From Flagellimonas sp. S3867 (GTDB lineage: Bacteria > Bacteroidota > Bacteroidia > Flavobacteriales > Flavobacteriaceae): a stretch of DNA of 64,000 bases. A program made the position numbers and the translations under genes. The notes beneath the pieces were generated by a model. It was given only the letters and a program-made list of their open reading frames with translations. It was not told the origin of the DNA and made no database searches. The stretch spans positions 558,001 to 622,000 of the forward strand of contig NZ_JACVMN010000001.1 of assembly GCF_014698935.1 (NCBI RefSeq), read 5' to 3'. Numbering within the stretch: the stretch's first letter is position 1; each line of letters begins with the position of its first letter. Shown here in pieces: positions 35,020 to 43,567 of this stretch.

Positions 35020-35799
35020 TTACTGCAAACTTTCACCTCCATCAACTTTGATAATCGTGCCAGTAATCCATTTAGCCTCATCCATTGACAGCAAATATGC
35101 TGCATTGGCAACATCTTCAGGCCTGGTAAGTCGGTTGTTGGGATTTCTTTTTAGGGCTTCTTCTTTTAAAACTTCATTATTTGGAATCATTCGTAGGGAT
35201 TTGGTATCTGTAACTCCCGCCTGAATGCAGTTTGCCTTGATTCCTAAATCCGCAAATTCCAATGCTATATTCCTAACGATGGCCTCCAAAGCCACTTTGG
35301 CAGCAGAGACGGCAGCATAGTTTTTCCACGCTTTGGTATTTCCCTCGCTGGTATAGGCTACAATTCGAACGTCATCTGAAAACATGCTATGACCCACCAG
35401 TTCCTTCACCCAATCGTATAGGTTTATCGCCATAGCATCAACGGTTAAATGAAAATCTTGATTGGTCAGGGTATTTTTATCATCATGCATCGGCTTTAAA
35501 TTTCCTTTGGCCACACTGTGCACCAGAACATTGATTTTTCCGTGGCCAATGATTTGTTTGATGCTTAGATGTGTTTCGTTTCTTTTTTCTGGATTGATGG
35601 CATCAGCATTGAAACTATGAAATCCCGAAGCGTTTTGAGCAATCTGTTGAAAATGGTTTTGGATTTCTTCCATGTCGGTCTTTCTATCCCTATGCACAAC
35701 AATAACCCCATAGTCATTGGCTGCAAATTTTTGGGCCGTGGCCAACCCAAGACCACTGCTGCCACCTATTATCAAAACCCATTTATCATCCTTATTCAT
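35020..35799 (-). CDS. SDR-family reductase with enoyl-ACP-reductase (FabI/FabL) signature
   Basis: 259 residues. Nucleotide-binding GGSSGLG at 12-18. The active-site spacing is Tyr161-x6-Lys168 (YAAVSAAK), the FabI/FabL enoyl reductase pattern, not the Tyr-x3-Lys of FabG. I therefore favour an enoyl-ACP reductase that saturates the chain, though an SDR ketoreductase is possible. It lies between the type III PKS gene (4-base gap) and the dehydratase gene. A separate ketoreductase is not in the locus, so the housekeeping FabG may be shared. Confidence 0.78.
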   Translation of the reverse strand: MNKDDKWVLIIGGSSGLGLATAQKFAANDYGVIVVHRDRKTDMEEIQNHFQQIAQNASGFHSFNADAINPEKRNETHLSIKQIIGHGKINVLVHSVAKGNLKPMHDDKNTLTNQDFHLTVDAMAINLYDWVKELVGHSMFSDDVRIVAYTSEGNTKAWKNYAAVSAAKVALEAIVRNIALEFADLGIKANCIQAGVTDTKSLRMIPNNEVLKEEALKRNPNNRLTRPEDVANAAYLLSMDEAKWITGTIIKVDGGESLQ

Positions 35800-35803
35800 A
35801 CTC

Positions 35804-36859
35804 TTACCATTCTAACAATACCCGTTGTGCTGAAAATCCAGGGCCAAAACTCAACACCAAGCCTTGCTCCCCTTTTTGGATGTCCTTCTCCAAAAAACGT
35901 TCTAGTACATACAGCACTGTGACGCTGCTCATATTCCCATATGTACGTAAAACTTCTCTTGTATCGTCAATATTCTTTCCTAATTTACCAAACAATTCTT
36001 CCACGGTTCGAACAATCTTTTTTCCTCCCGGATGAAAAACAAGATGGTTCACTTTTTCAATGGATGTTCCATGTTTTTCAAGAAAAGGATGGACTATTTT
36101 GGGAAAATGTTCGGCGATTACCTCAGGAACTGCTGGATCAAGAATCATTTTAAGTCCGGTGTTGGTCAAATCAAAACCCATAAGATGTGTAGCATCGGGA
36201 AAATGATACATTTCTTCTCCCAAAATTTTTGGTCCTGCCAAATTTTGTTCCGAAGACAACAAAGCACAGGCAGCGCCGTCCCCAAAAATAGCGGCACTTA
36301 CCATATTGGCCATGGAATAGTCATTCAATTGAAAAGTAGCGGTAGGGCTTTCCACAGCAACAATGGCAGCACGTTTGCCTGGATTAGCCTTTAGGAAGTT
36401 TGTGGCATAGATCAACCCCGAAACTCCGGCAGCGCAACCCATTTCCGTCACTGGAAGTCTAACCACATTGTTACTAAGTCCAACGGCATTGATGAGATAA
36501 GCATCCAATGATGGAATCATAATTCCGGTACAACTCACCGTAATAATAAAGTCTATTGACTCTGGGTCCCAATTGGATTTTGCCAATGCTTTTTTTAGCA
36601 CTTGTTCGCCCAATTGTTTGACTTCACGAACATAGCCAGTGTTCTTGTCCTCAAATGAAGCAGCTGCAAAAACCTCGTCAATATCCATGATTCCATAACG
36701 GTGGTCCACTCCGGCGCCCTCAAATATTTTTACCACCTTACGCCTAAAGCGGTCTTCCTGACCGGAAAGCCACAGATTGACAAAAGGGATGATATCCGAG
36801 GTTTTTCTATTGTATTTTGGCAGCTGTTTTGCAACTGAAACGATATGTACTTGCTCCAT
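35804..36859 (-). CDS. Type III polyketide synthase (chalcone/alkylresorcinol synthase-like)
   Basis: 351 residues, the usual size. The catalytic triad is complete: Cys142 in VTEMGCAAGVSG, His276 in HLVFHPGGKKI and Asn309 in TYGNMSSVTV; SFGPGFSAQ closes the family fold. Such enzymes extend an acyl starter with malonyl-CoA and cyclise it to a resorcinol, pyrone or phloroglucinol. The start immediately follows the methyltransferase stop. With the downstream ACP-dependent enzymes, the likely starter is a locus-made acyl chain, giving an alkyl-resorcinol or pyrone. Confidence 0.9.
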   Translation of the reverse strand: MEQVHIVSVAKQLPKYNRKTSDIIPFVNLWLSGQEDRFRRKVVKIFEGAGVDHRYGIMDIDEVFAAASFEDKNTGYVREVKQLGEQVLKKALAKSNWDPESIDFIITVSCTGIMIPSLDAYLINAVGLSNNVVRLPVTEMGCAAGVSGLIYATNFLKANPGKRAAIVAVESPTATFQLNDYSMANMVSAAIFGDGAACALLSSEQNLAGPKILGEEMYHFPDATHLMGFDLTNTGLKMILDPAVPEVIAEHFPKIVHPFLEKHGTSIEKVNHLVFHPGGKKIVRTVEELFGKLGKNIDDTREVLRTYGNMSSVTVLYVLERFLEKDIQKGEQGLVLSFGPGFSAQRVLLEW

Positions 36860-37570
36860 TTAGTATTGGGGGTTAAGTTTCATTGTCCAGACATATCTAA
36901 AAGCCCATTTCCATCTAATTTCATGCATAACATCTGGTATTTTTTTTGAGAGTGCCACAAGCTCCCTCTTTTTAAAACCTTTTAGTATGGACACCAAACC
37001 GTCATATCGAGCCACCTCGGTCCTTAGGAACAAATGACTGAAAACTTTGAAAAGGTAATATGCCAAACCACTTCTATGTAGGTCGTTGATGACCACTCCT
37101 GACTTGGCCAATTTTACAAATTGCATCAAAAAGGCATCGATGCGTTCTTCGTCAAAATGATGCATTGTCAAGGTATTGATCAGTATATCACACTCAAAGC
37201 TCGAATCCGCCTTTAGAATGTCCATTTTTCTAAATTCTATATTTGGATAGCCAACCGTTTTTTCTTGGGCAATTTGTAAAACATCGTCTCTTAAATCGAC
37301 CCCAATCATCCGATGGGAAACATTGTATTTATTGAGAAACTTGGATAATTTCAACAACATTGTTCCGTCGCCACAACCCATGTCCAAAATCGTATACGAT
37401 TTATTTTTGTCACCTTTGATCAAATTCCACACAGCATTGATGGTTATATCGTCTCCTCCTAGCCATTTGTTGCATCTATTGATATCGGTATAGGCATCCT
37501 TAAGCTCTTCAAAACCCATATTTGGGTCATCCATTAATTCAAAGGCCCGGCTTCGTATGGTTAAATCCAT
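36860..37570 (-). CDS. Class I SAM-dependent methyltransferase of the polyketide locus
   Basis: 236 residues with SAM-binding motif I ILDMGCGDG at about 61-69 and post-I acidic VDLRDDV near 95-101. Motif IV region reads DILINTLTMHHFDEE. Its ATG shares one base with the flavoprotein stop (TAATG), and its stop abuts the polyketide synthase ATG, so all three are coupled. In Streptomyces SrsB, a methyltransferase with an adjacent type III PKS, methylates alkylresorcinols; that precedent suggests O- or C-methylation of the polyketide. Not proven here. Confidence 0.85.
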   Translation of the reverse strand: MDLTIRSRAFELMDDPNMGFEELKDAYTDINRCNKWLGGDDITINAVWNLIKGDKNKSYTILDMGCGDGTMLLKLSKFLNKYNVSHRMIGVDLRDDVLQIAQEKTVGYPNIEFRKMDILKADSSFECDILINTLTMHHFDEERIDAFLMQFVKLAKSGVVINDLHRSGLAYYLFKVFSHLFLRTEVARYDGLVSILKGFKKRELVALSKKIPDVMHEIRWKWAFRYVWTMKLNPQY

Positions 37571-38697
37571 TAGTTTAAAATTGGGGTTCCATGGGTTGTG
37601 CGTATCAGGCTTCTTACCAGTGTTTTTGAATTCGCCAATGTATTCATTCCAAGATTAAACCACTTGGTATGCATCATTAATCCTTGTAATTGTCTTCCCA
37701 TCCAAAGGCGCCTTCTGAAGTTTTCGTTCCACAATGATTTATAGCTCCCTTCCATATCTGTTCTGGAGAAATTTGGATTTTCCAAGAAGTTAACCACTTG
37801 ATCTGCCGCTATTTTTGCACTTTGGATTGCCATGGCCATACCATTGCCGCACAAAGGATGAATTAGGCCTGCTGTATCCCCACACATTAGTATGTGGTTC
37901 TCCACTGGTTCTTTTCTATGGAATGAAATTTGGGCAATTGTTTGAGGTTTTTCAAATATGGCGGTTGAGTTTGACAAAAAATTCTGAAAAAAAGGGTTTT
38001 CCGATACCACCTGTTCATTGAAAGAGGTTATATCCCCCTCACTCTTGAAATTTTCATATTTCACCAAATAACAGAAATTCACCTTCCCTTCTTCTATTTG
38101 TGACAAGCCACCATACCCTCCTTCAAAATTATGTAAGGAAACCAAATTGGCCGGCTGTTCTGTATTTAGATAGTGGCATTTAACCGCGAGCCAGGGTGAT
38201 TTTTCTTGGGTGAACCTCCGCTTCAATGTCAGGTCTAGGTTAGAACGCTTTCCATGAGCCCCCAATACCACTTTAGATTTAAACGAGTTATTTTCTAATG
38301 TTCTTACCTGGAATTCATCGTTGTCAAACATAATATCGACAGCCGTTTCATGCAGAAATTCCACCCCATTGTTCAAGCCGAGTTGGTAGAGTTCATTATC
38401 GAATTTATACCTACTAATTCCAAAACCGCCTAAAGGAAGTTCAACCTCAATTGCACTACCTTTAGAAGTGCTCAGTTGCAGTGTGTCGATTTGAGGGAGA
38501 CTCATGGTATTGAGCTCAAGACCCAACTTTTGCAAATAGGGCCTTACTTCGTTGGAAACATATTCTCCGCAAACTTTATGATTCGGGTATTTATTCTTCT
38601 CAATGAGCAAAACCTGCTTTCCCCTTCTGGCCAAATCAAGGGCAGCTGTAAGTCCGGCAAGTCCTCCGCCAACGATAATTACTTCAAATTGATTCAC
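37570..38697 (-). CDS. FAD-dependent monooxygenase/oxidoreductase (geranylgeranyl-reductase-like)
   Basis: 375 residues from a GTG at 38697, giving MNQFEVIIVGGGLAGLTAA with the dinucleotide-binding fold at residue 5. The longer ATG start at 38736 lies inside a terminator hairpin and is unlikely. Other family marks: GHGKRSNLD near residue 145 and CGDTAGLIHPLCGNGMAMAI near 272-291, the flavin-binding motif. Probably hydroxylates or oxidises the aromatic polyketide, like SrsC in Streptomyces. First gene of the operon; a one-base overlap couples it to the methyltransferase. Confidence 0.82.
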   Translation of the reverse strand: MNQFEVIIVGGGLAGLTAALDLARRGKQVLLIEKNKYPNHKVCGEYVSNEVRPYLQKLGLELNTMSLPQIDTLQLSTSKGSAIEVELPLGGFGISRYKFDNELYQLGLNNGVEFLHETAVDIMFDNDEFQVRTLENNSFKSKVVLGAHGKRSNLDLTLKRRFTQEKSPWLAVKCHYLNTEQPANLVSLHNFEGGYGGLSQIEEGKVNFCYLVKYENFKSEGDITSFNEQVVSENPFFQNFLSNSTAIFEKPQTIAQISFHRKEPVENHILMCGDTAGLIHPLCGNGMAMAIQSAKIAADQVVNFLENPNFSRTDMEGSYKSLWNENFRRRLWMGRQLQGLMMHTKWFNLGMNTLANSKTLVRSLIRTTHGTPILN

Positions 38698-38725
38698 TCT
38701 TTGAAGATAGTCGATTAGAAACAAA

Positions 38726-38751
38726 AAAACCGACATAAATATGTCGGTTTT
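38726..38751 (-). terminator. Rho-independent terminator of the OmpA-like gene
   Basis: Arms AAAACCGACAT (38726-38736) and ATGTCGGTTTT (38741-38751), perfect 11-base pairing round AAAT, followed on the minus strand by seven T. It ends the transcript of the OmpA-like gene, 27 bases after its stop, and lies between that gene and the polyketide operon. Confidence 0.85.
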
Positions 38752-38777
38752 AACAAATCTTCTTTAACAAAGGTGAT

Positions 38778-39473
38778 TTATCCTTTTGTTTTTTCGTAAG
38801 CTTCTTCCTTGAGCTCCTCACTGGCCACAATGGCTAATTCAACCCTTCTGTTTTTGGCTTTTCCTTCTGAAGTTTCATTGCTTTCTCTAGGTTGGGTTTC
38901 TCCGTACCACTTTGTGGTAAACCTTCCGCTTGAAACTCCTTTACTTACCAAATAACTGGAAACGGATTCAGCTCGTTGTTGGGATAAGTTCCAATTATAC
39001 TCTTCGCTCCCAGCACTATCCGTGTGTCCTTCAACTAAAATAATGGAATTTGGGTATTCCTTAAAGATTCCTGCCAATTTATCCAAGGTTGTTGCAGAAG
39101 TTCCTTTTACATCTGATTTGTTGGTATCAAAATACACTCCAGCATCTTCATTAAAAGTTACATTGATACCTTCACCAACTCTTTTCACCTCTGCTCCTGG
39201 AATTTCTTCTTCAATACGTTCAGCTTGTCGGTCCATTCGGTTACCGATGTATCCACCAGCTGCTCCACCTACAACGGCCCCTATAATGGCTCCAAGTGCT
39301 GTATTTCCACCTTTGCCAACGTTGTTTCCGATTATTCCTCCAATTACAGCTCCACCTGCAGCACCTATTGTGGCACCTTTCTGGGTGTTATTGGCATTTT
39401 TAACCGCATTGCAACTTACCACTAGGCTAAGCGCCATAACCAATGCTGTACTTTTGATCAGTATATTTTTCAT
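38778..39473 (-). CDS. OmpA-family lipoprotein with glycine-zipper domain
   Basis: 231 residues with lipobox (ALSLVVSC, Cys21). A Gly-zipper membrane-associating stretch (GATIGAAGGAVIGGIIGNNVG...GGAAGGYIGNRMDRQ) runs over about 33-82. The C-terminal OmpA domain (about 105-215) contains YFDTNKSDV, EGHTDSAGSEEYNWNLSQQRAESV and RESNETSEGKAKNRRVE, which bind peptidoglycan. It probably anchors the outer membrane to the cell wall. It lies 4 bases downstream of the lipocalin gene and ends in a strong terminator. Confidence 0.87.
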   Translation of the reverse strand: MKNILIKSTALVMALSLVVSCNAVKNANNTQKGATIGAAGGAVIGGIIGNNVGKGGNTALGAIIGAVVGGAAGGYIGNRMDRQAERIEEEIPGAEVKRVGEGINVTFNEDAGVYFDTNKSDVKGTSATTLDKLAGIFKEYPNSIILVEGHTDSAGSEEYNWNLSQQRAESVSSYLVSKGVSSGRFTTKWYGETQPRESNETSEGKAKNRRVELAIVASEELKEEAYEKTKG

Positions 39474-39477
39474 GTTA

Positions 39478-39963
39478 TTATTTTTTTGTGAATTGGTAAA
39501 CGATTGTAACTAGTTCTCCATCAACGGATACATTGGATTTCAGGGTCATTGACTGTTCATTGATATTTGCAATGGTCAATCGATAACCTGCTCCTCCTGA
39601 AATATCCTTTCGTTTTTCATCAATAAATTTGAACTGTAGCTGGCTGCTATAATTTTGAGAAGGCTCTACAACTGACCATCTGAAAAAACGATCTCCGCCT
39701 TGGCACAAAGTGCTTTGGGAAATGGTATACCTACCTGTACTGTTGTTGTCCCTAAAAAACCAGTCACTCCCCTCGAAACAGATGTCCTCTGCATCATTAA
39801 AGATTACCGATTTAAAATTTCCTGTGTTGTTCTCATAAGATACATTGTCCAGGGTCCAGGAACCACTAAAAAGGTTTCGCTGTGTCCTTGCGCTTTTAGA
39901 AACGGAACAGGACATCATTAAAAACCCAATCAATGCTGTAAAAATTAGTGTTTTTTTTGCCAT
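39478..39963 (-). CDS. Lipocalin-like lipoprotein
   Basis: 161 residues with lipobox (LIGFLMMSC, Cys19). The mature chain has the lipocalin opening FSGSWTLDNVSYENNTGNF and successive barrel strands (YTISQSTLCQGGDRFFRWSVVE, YRLTIANINEQSMTLKSNV, ELVTIVYQFTKK). Bacterial lipocalin-like lipoproteins bind lipids or small hydrophobics at the envelope. It precedes the OmpA-like gene by 4 bases on the same strand, suggesting shared envelope work. Ligand unknown. Confidence 0.78.
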   Translation of the reverse strand: MAKKTLIFTALIGFLMMSCSVSKSARTQRNLFSGSWTLDNVSYENNTGNFKSVIFNDAEDICFEGSDWFFRDNNSTGRYTISQSTLCQGGDRFFRWSVVEPSQNYSSQLQFKFIDEKRKDISGGAGYRLTIANINEQSMTLKSNVSVDGELVTIVYQFTKK

Positions 39964-40049
39964 AAGAATTGGAATTAAATTTTAGTATATACGATTGAGA
40001 CACCATATCTACCTTTACGTTTTGTTAAATTTTTGTTAAAACAAAAGGG

Positions 40050-42026
40050 TCAATATGAGATAAGCTCCAATAAAATGACCTCGAATCTTTTTTTCGGAAG
40101 GTAGTTTTCCTCCAATGCTTTAGCAAAGGGCACTGGGGTTTCCAAACTCCCTACTCTTCGGACCGGCGCGTCCAGATATTCGAAGCAGTTTTCCATGACC
40201 ATTGCTGCGATATCGCTTGCGATGCCACCAAACATGGTATCTTCATGTAAAACAATTAGTTTTCCTGTCTTTTTCACCGAATTGTAGACAGTTTCTATAT
40301 CAAGAGGTTGAAGTGTACGCAAATCTATAACATCCGCGTCAATTTCTGGATGTTTTTCCAAAACTTCCAAAGCCCAATGCACCCCAGCGCCATAGGAAAC
40401 CACTGAAACCGAAGCACCCTCCCTAATAACACTTGCTTTACCAAAGGGCAACGTATAATATTCAGTTGGCACATCACCATATACACTGCGGTAAAGCCCT
40501 TTATGTTCAAAGAACAATACGGGGTTGGGGTCGTTTACGGCCGTGTTCAAAAGTCCTTTTGCATCGTGTGGAAACGCAGGATATACTACCTTGAGCCCAG
40601 GAGTTTTGGTAAACCATGCTTCATTGGTCTGCGAATGAAACGGGCCGGCTCCAACACCGCCACCACAGGGCATTCGAATCACGACATCAGCATTTTGTCC
40701 CCATCGGTAATGTACTTTGGCCAAATAGTTTACAATCGGATTGAATCCGGAACTGACAAAATCAGCAAACTGCATCTCCATCACTGCCTTCATTCCGTTG
40801 ATGGAAAGACCCATTGCCGCAGAAACGATGGCTGATTCACAAATAGGTGTATTTCTGACCCTGCTTTTGCCAAATTTGCTGATGAAACCTTCAGTTATCT
40901 TGAACACGCCACCATATTCAGCTACATCTTGCCCCATAATTATGAGTTCGTTGTACCGCTCCATGGATTGTTCCAATCCTTCAGATATCGCATCGACAAA
41001 TCGAATGTTTTTTACACTTTCACCTGGTTTAATATTTTGATATTCAAATTCTTGGTAAACTTCTTTTAATTCTTTTGTTTCAGTTGATTCAATCGCTTTT
41101 TCATCAAAAGCCAATTTCAAGTTTGTATTGATTTCCTCGCTAATGTCTAACTTTAGTTTATCAATTTCTTCTTGAGAAATGACATTTTCCCTCAGCAAAA
41201 AGTCCTCGTAGTTGGAAATCGGGTCCTTTTTCGACCATTTTTTCATCAATTTCTCTGGAACATATTTGGTGCCACTAGCCTCTTCATGCCCGCGCATCCT
41301 AAAAGTTTTGAATTCAACAAGTATAGGACGAGGTCGCTTTCTAATTGATTTGCATAGCTCATTCACCTTGGAGAACACCTCAAGAATGTTATTGCCATCG
41401 ATGATACGTGATTCAATACCATATCCTCTTGCCCTATCAGCCAAATGCTTGCAGTTGTATTGCTCATTGGATGGTGTTGAAAGTCCATATCCATTATTCT
41501 CGATACAAAACAGAACAGGTAGATTCCATACTGAAGCCACGTTCAACGCCTCATGAAAATCCCCTTCGCTTGTTGCCCCCTCTCCCGTGAAAACAGCGGT
41601 GACGCGCTTCTTTCTTCGTAACATATCGGCAAGTGCAATGCCATCGGCCACACCTAACTGAGGGCCCAAATGGGATATCATCCCGACTATCTTATACTCT
41701 TGGGTGCCAAAATGAAAACTTCGATCCCTGCCCTGTGTAAACCCTCCGGGTTTGCCTTGCCATTGCTTAAAAAGACGGTGTAATGGGATATTTCTTGAAG
41801 TAAATACCCCTAAATTGCGGTGCATTGGCAGAATATACTCTTCAGTTTTTAAGGCCTGGGTAACCCCGACCGAAATTGCTTCTTGCCCTATTCCACTAAA
41901 CCATTTAGAAATTTTACCTTGCCGTAGCAAAACCAACATTTTCTCCTCAATCATTCTGGGCCTGAGCATTCCAGTATACAAGTCCAGTAGTTTTTGTCGG
42001 TCCAATCCACCAATATGATATCTCAT
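40050..42026 (-). CDS. Fused 2-oxoacid dehydrogenase E1 (alpha-beta), branched-chain type
   Basis: 658 residues uniting E1-alpha (about 1-310) and E1-beta (about 335-658). The alpha part has the thiamine diphosphate site GEGATSEGDFHEALN...ENNGYGLS; the beta part has GQDVAEYGGVFKITEGF, and ends with LHEDTMFGGIASDIAAMVMENCFEYLDAPVRRV. This is the decarboxylating component of branched-chain or related 2-oxoacid complexes; E2 and E3 are not in the window. Fused E1 is common in Bacteroidota. Divergent from the 2OG-oxygenase gene. Confidence 0.9.
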   Translation of the reverse strand: MRYHIGGLDRQKLLDLYTGMLRPRMIEEKMLVLLRQGKISKWFSGIGQEAISVGVTQALKTEEYILPMHRNLGVFTSRNIPLHRLFKQWQGKPGGFTQGRDRSFHFGTQEYKIVGMISHLGPQLGVADGIALADMLRRKKRVTAVFTGEGATSEGDFHEALNVASVWNLPVLFCIENNGYGLSTPSNEQYNCKHLADRARGYGIESRIIDGNNILEVFSKVNELCKSIRKRPRPILVEFKTFRMRGHEEASGTKYVPEKLMKKWSKKDPISNYEDFLLRENVISQEEIDKLKLDISEEINTNLKLAFDEKAIESTETKELKEVYQEFEYQNIKPGESVKNIRFVDAISEGLEQSMERYNELIIMGQDVAEYGGVFKITEGFISKFGKSRVRNTPICESAIVSAAMGLSINGMKAVMEMQFADFVSSGFNPIVNYLAKVHYRWGQNADVVIRMPCGGGVGAGPFHSQTNEAWFTKTPGLKVVYPAFPHDAKGLLNTAVNDPNPVLFFEHKGLYRSVYGDVPTEYYTLPFGKASVIREGASVSVVSYGAGVHWALEVLEKHPEIDADVIDLRTLQPLDIETVYNSVKKTGKLIVLHEDTMFGGIASDIAAMVMENCFEYLDAPVRRVGSLETPVPFAKALEENYLPKKRFEVILLELISY

Positions 42027-42110
42027 TCAATATAAATTCAATGGGGCTAAATGTAATAAAAAAGCTATCGATGAAGCGCTATAATTTCAGAAAGGTTGCG
42101 CAATATTCTG

Positions 42111-42118
42111 TACTTTTG
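42111..42118 (+). promoter_or_regulatory. Bacteroidota -7 box upstream of the oxygenase gene
   Basis: TACTTTTG matches TAnnTTTG exactly, 21 bases before the ATG at 42140. No clear -33 TTG lies at the right distance, so this is a partial promoter match. Confidence 0.4.
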
Positions 42119-42139
42119 GAGTAAAGTAAATTTGATATT

Positions 42140-43090
42140 ATGAGTGCAATACCAAGTGTTGATCTAAGAGATTTTGTTTCTGGAGATTCTTCAAAAAAAG
42201 AAAAGTTTATACGTGAAATAGGCGGTGCATTTGAAAATATCGGTTTTGTTGCCCTAAGCGGACATTTTCTGTCCGATGAATTGGTAGAGCAGCTTTATGC
42301 CGAAATAAAAAAATTCTTCCAGTTACCGCAAGATGTCAAAGACAGCTATGAAATAGAGGGCATTGGTGGACAAAGGGGTTATACTTCCTTTGGAAAAGAG
42401 CATGCCAAAGGCAGAAAAGAAGGCGATTTAAAAGAATTCTGGCATTTTGGCCAATATGTGGTGGACAATCCAAAACTGGAGGCAGAATATCCTGATAATG
42501 TTTCGGTAAGTGAACTCCCCGATTTTGATATGGTTGGAAAAGAAACCTATAAAATGCTTGAAAAAACTGCGCAGTTTGTGCTTCGGGCGCTTGCCTTGCA
42601 CTTGGGTCTCAACGAAATGTACTTTGATGAATGGATCAAGAATGGAAACTCAATTTTAAGACCCATACATTACCCGCCTATTACCAGTGAACCAAAAAAT
42701 GCTGTAAGGGCAGCTGCTCATGGAGATATTAATCTGATTACTTTATTGATGGGCGCCCATGGAAAAGGTCTGCAGGTCAAAAACCATCAAGGCGAATGGG
42801 TAGATGCCATTGCAAGACCCGACCAACTCATGATCAATGTGGGGGACATGCTTTCAAGACTTAGCAATAACAAGTTAAAGTCCACCATTCACCAAGTTGT
42901 AAACCCACCCAGAGAACTTTGGGGAACATCCCGTTATTCGATTCCATTTTTTATGCATCCCATAAGTGAAATGCCATTGGATTGTTTGGAAAACTGTATT
43001 GATGAATCCCATCCAAAAGGTTTTGAAGACATCACAGCTGGCGAATATCTTCACGAAAGACTCATTGAACTTGGTTTAGTAAAAAAATAA
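42140..43090 (+). CDS. Isopenicillin-N-synthase-like 2-oxoglutarate/Fe(II) oxygenase
   Basis: 316 residues. N-terminal non-haem dioxygenase domain (PSVDLRDFVSGD) and C-terminal 2OG-Fe(II) domain. The iron triad is His194-x-Asp196 (AAAHGDINLITLL) and His251 (STIHQVVNP), with Arg265-x-Ser267 for the 2-oxoglutarate or substrate carboxylate. It should be an active oxygenase; members act on ACC, gibberellins or peptides in plants, and bacterial substrates are mostly unknown. It is followed after 3 bases by the SUI1 gene, likely cotranscribed. Confidence 0.87.
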   Translation: MSAIPSVDLRDFVSGDSSKKEKFIREIGGAFENIGFVALSGHFLSDELVEQLYAEIKKFFQLPQDVKDSYEIEGIGGQRGYTSFGKEHAKGRKEGDLKEFWHFGQYVVDNPKLEAEYPDNVSVSELPDFDMVGKETYKMLEKTAQFVLRALALHLGLNEMYFDEWIKNGNSILRPIHYPPITSEPKNAVRAAAHGDINLITLLMGAHGKGLQVKNHQGEWVDAIARPDQLMINVGDMLSRLSNNKLKSTIHQVVNPPRELWGTSRYSIPFFMHPISEMPLDCLENCIDESHPKGFEDITAGEYLHERLIELGLVKK

Positions 43091-43093
43091 CAC

Positions 43094-43423
43094 ATGGACC
43101 TCCAGGACCAGCTAAAAAATCTATTCCCAGACCACACTCCAAGCGAAACTGAAGGCTCTGAGGATGTTAAACCCAAATATTGGATGCAAGAAGCACCGAT
43201 TGTCTGCAAATACGAAAAAAGAAAAGGAAAACCGGTGACCATTTTGGAAGGGTACACGGGTGCTGATAGCGATTTCAAAAAACTTGCAAAAGATATTAAA
43301 TCCCTCTTAAGTGTTGGGGGGAGTTATAAAAACGACACCATTATAATTCAGGGGGATTATCGTGATAAGATTATGGACTTTCTAAAAAGTCGCGGTTTTG
43401 CAGTAAAAAGAGTCGGTGGTTAG
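43094..43423 (+). CDS. SUI1/eIF1-family translation factor (YciH-like)
   Basis: 109 residues. The C-terminal half is the SUI1 fold: CKYEKRKGKPVTILEGYTGADSDFKKLAKDIKSLLSVGGSYKNDTIIIQGDYRDKIMDFLKSRGFAVKRVGG in short stretches, with the basic-aromatic loop of eIF1/YciH. In bacteria YciH is linked to start-codon fidelity or stress translation. The N-terminus (about 1-30) is acidic and non-conserved. It starts 3 bases after the oxygenase stop. Confidence 0.85.
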   Translation: MDLQDQLKNLFPDHTPSETEGSEDVKPKYWMQEAPIVCKYEKRKGKPVTILEGYTGADSDFKKLAKDIKSLLSVGGSYKNDTIIIQGDYRDKIMDFLKSRGFAVKRVGG

Positions 43424-43567
43424 GGCATTTTTTCGGATAATTTTATGTAGATTTTTCATACATTGTTAAAATTAAGCCTTGACACCCAATGTTTTATGAA
43501 AAAATTTTTGTGTTCTTGGTTTAAATCTTACTTTTAATCCTTCTAACCGACGAAAACTGAACTGAAA

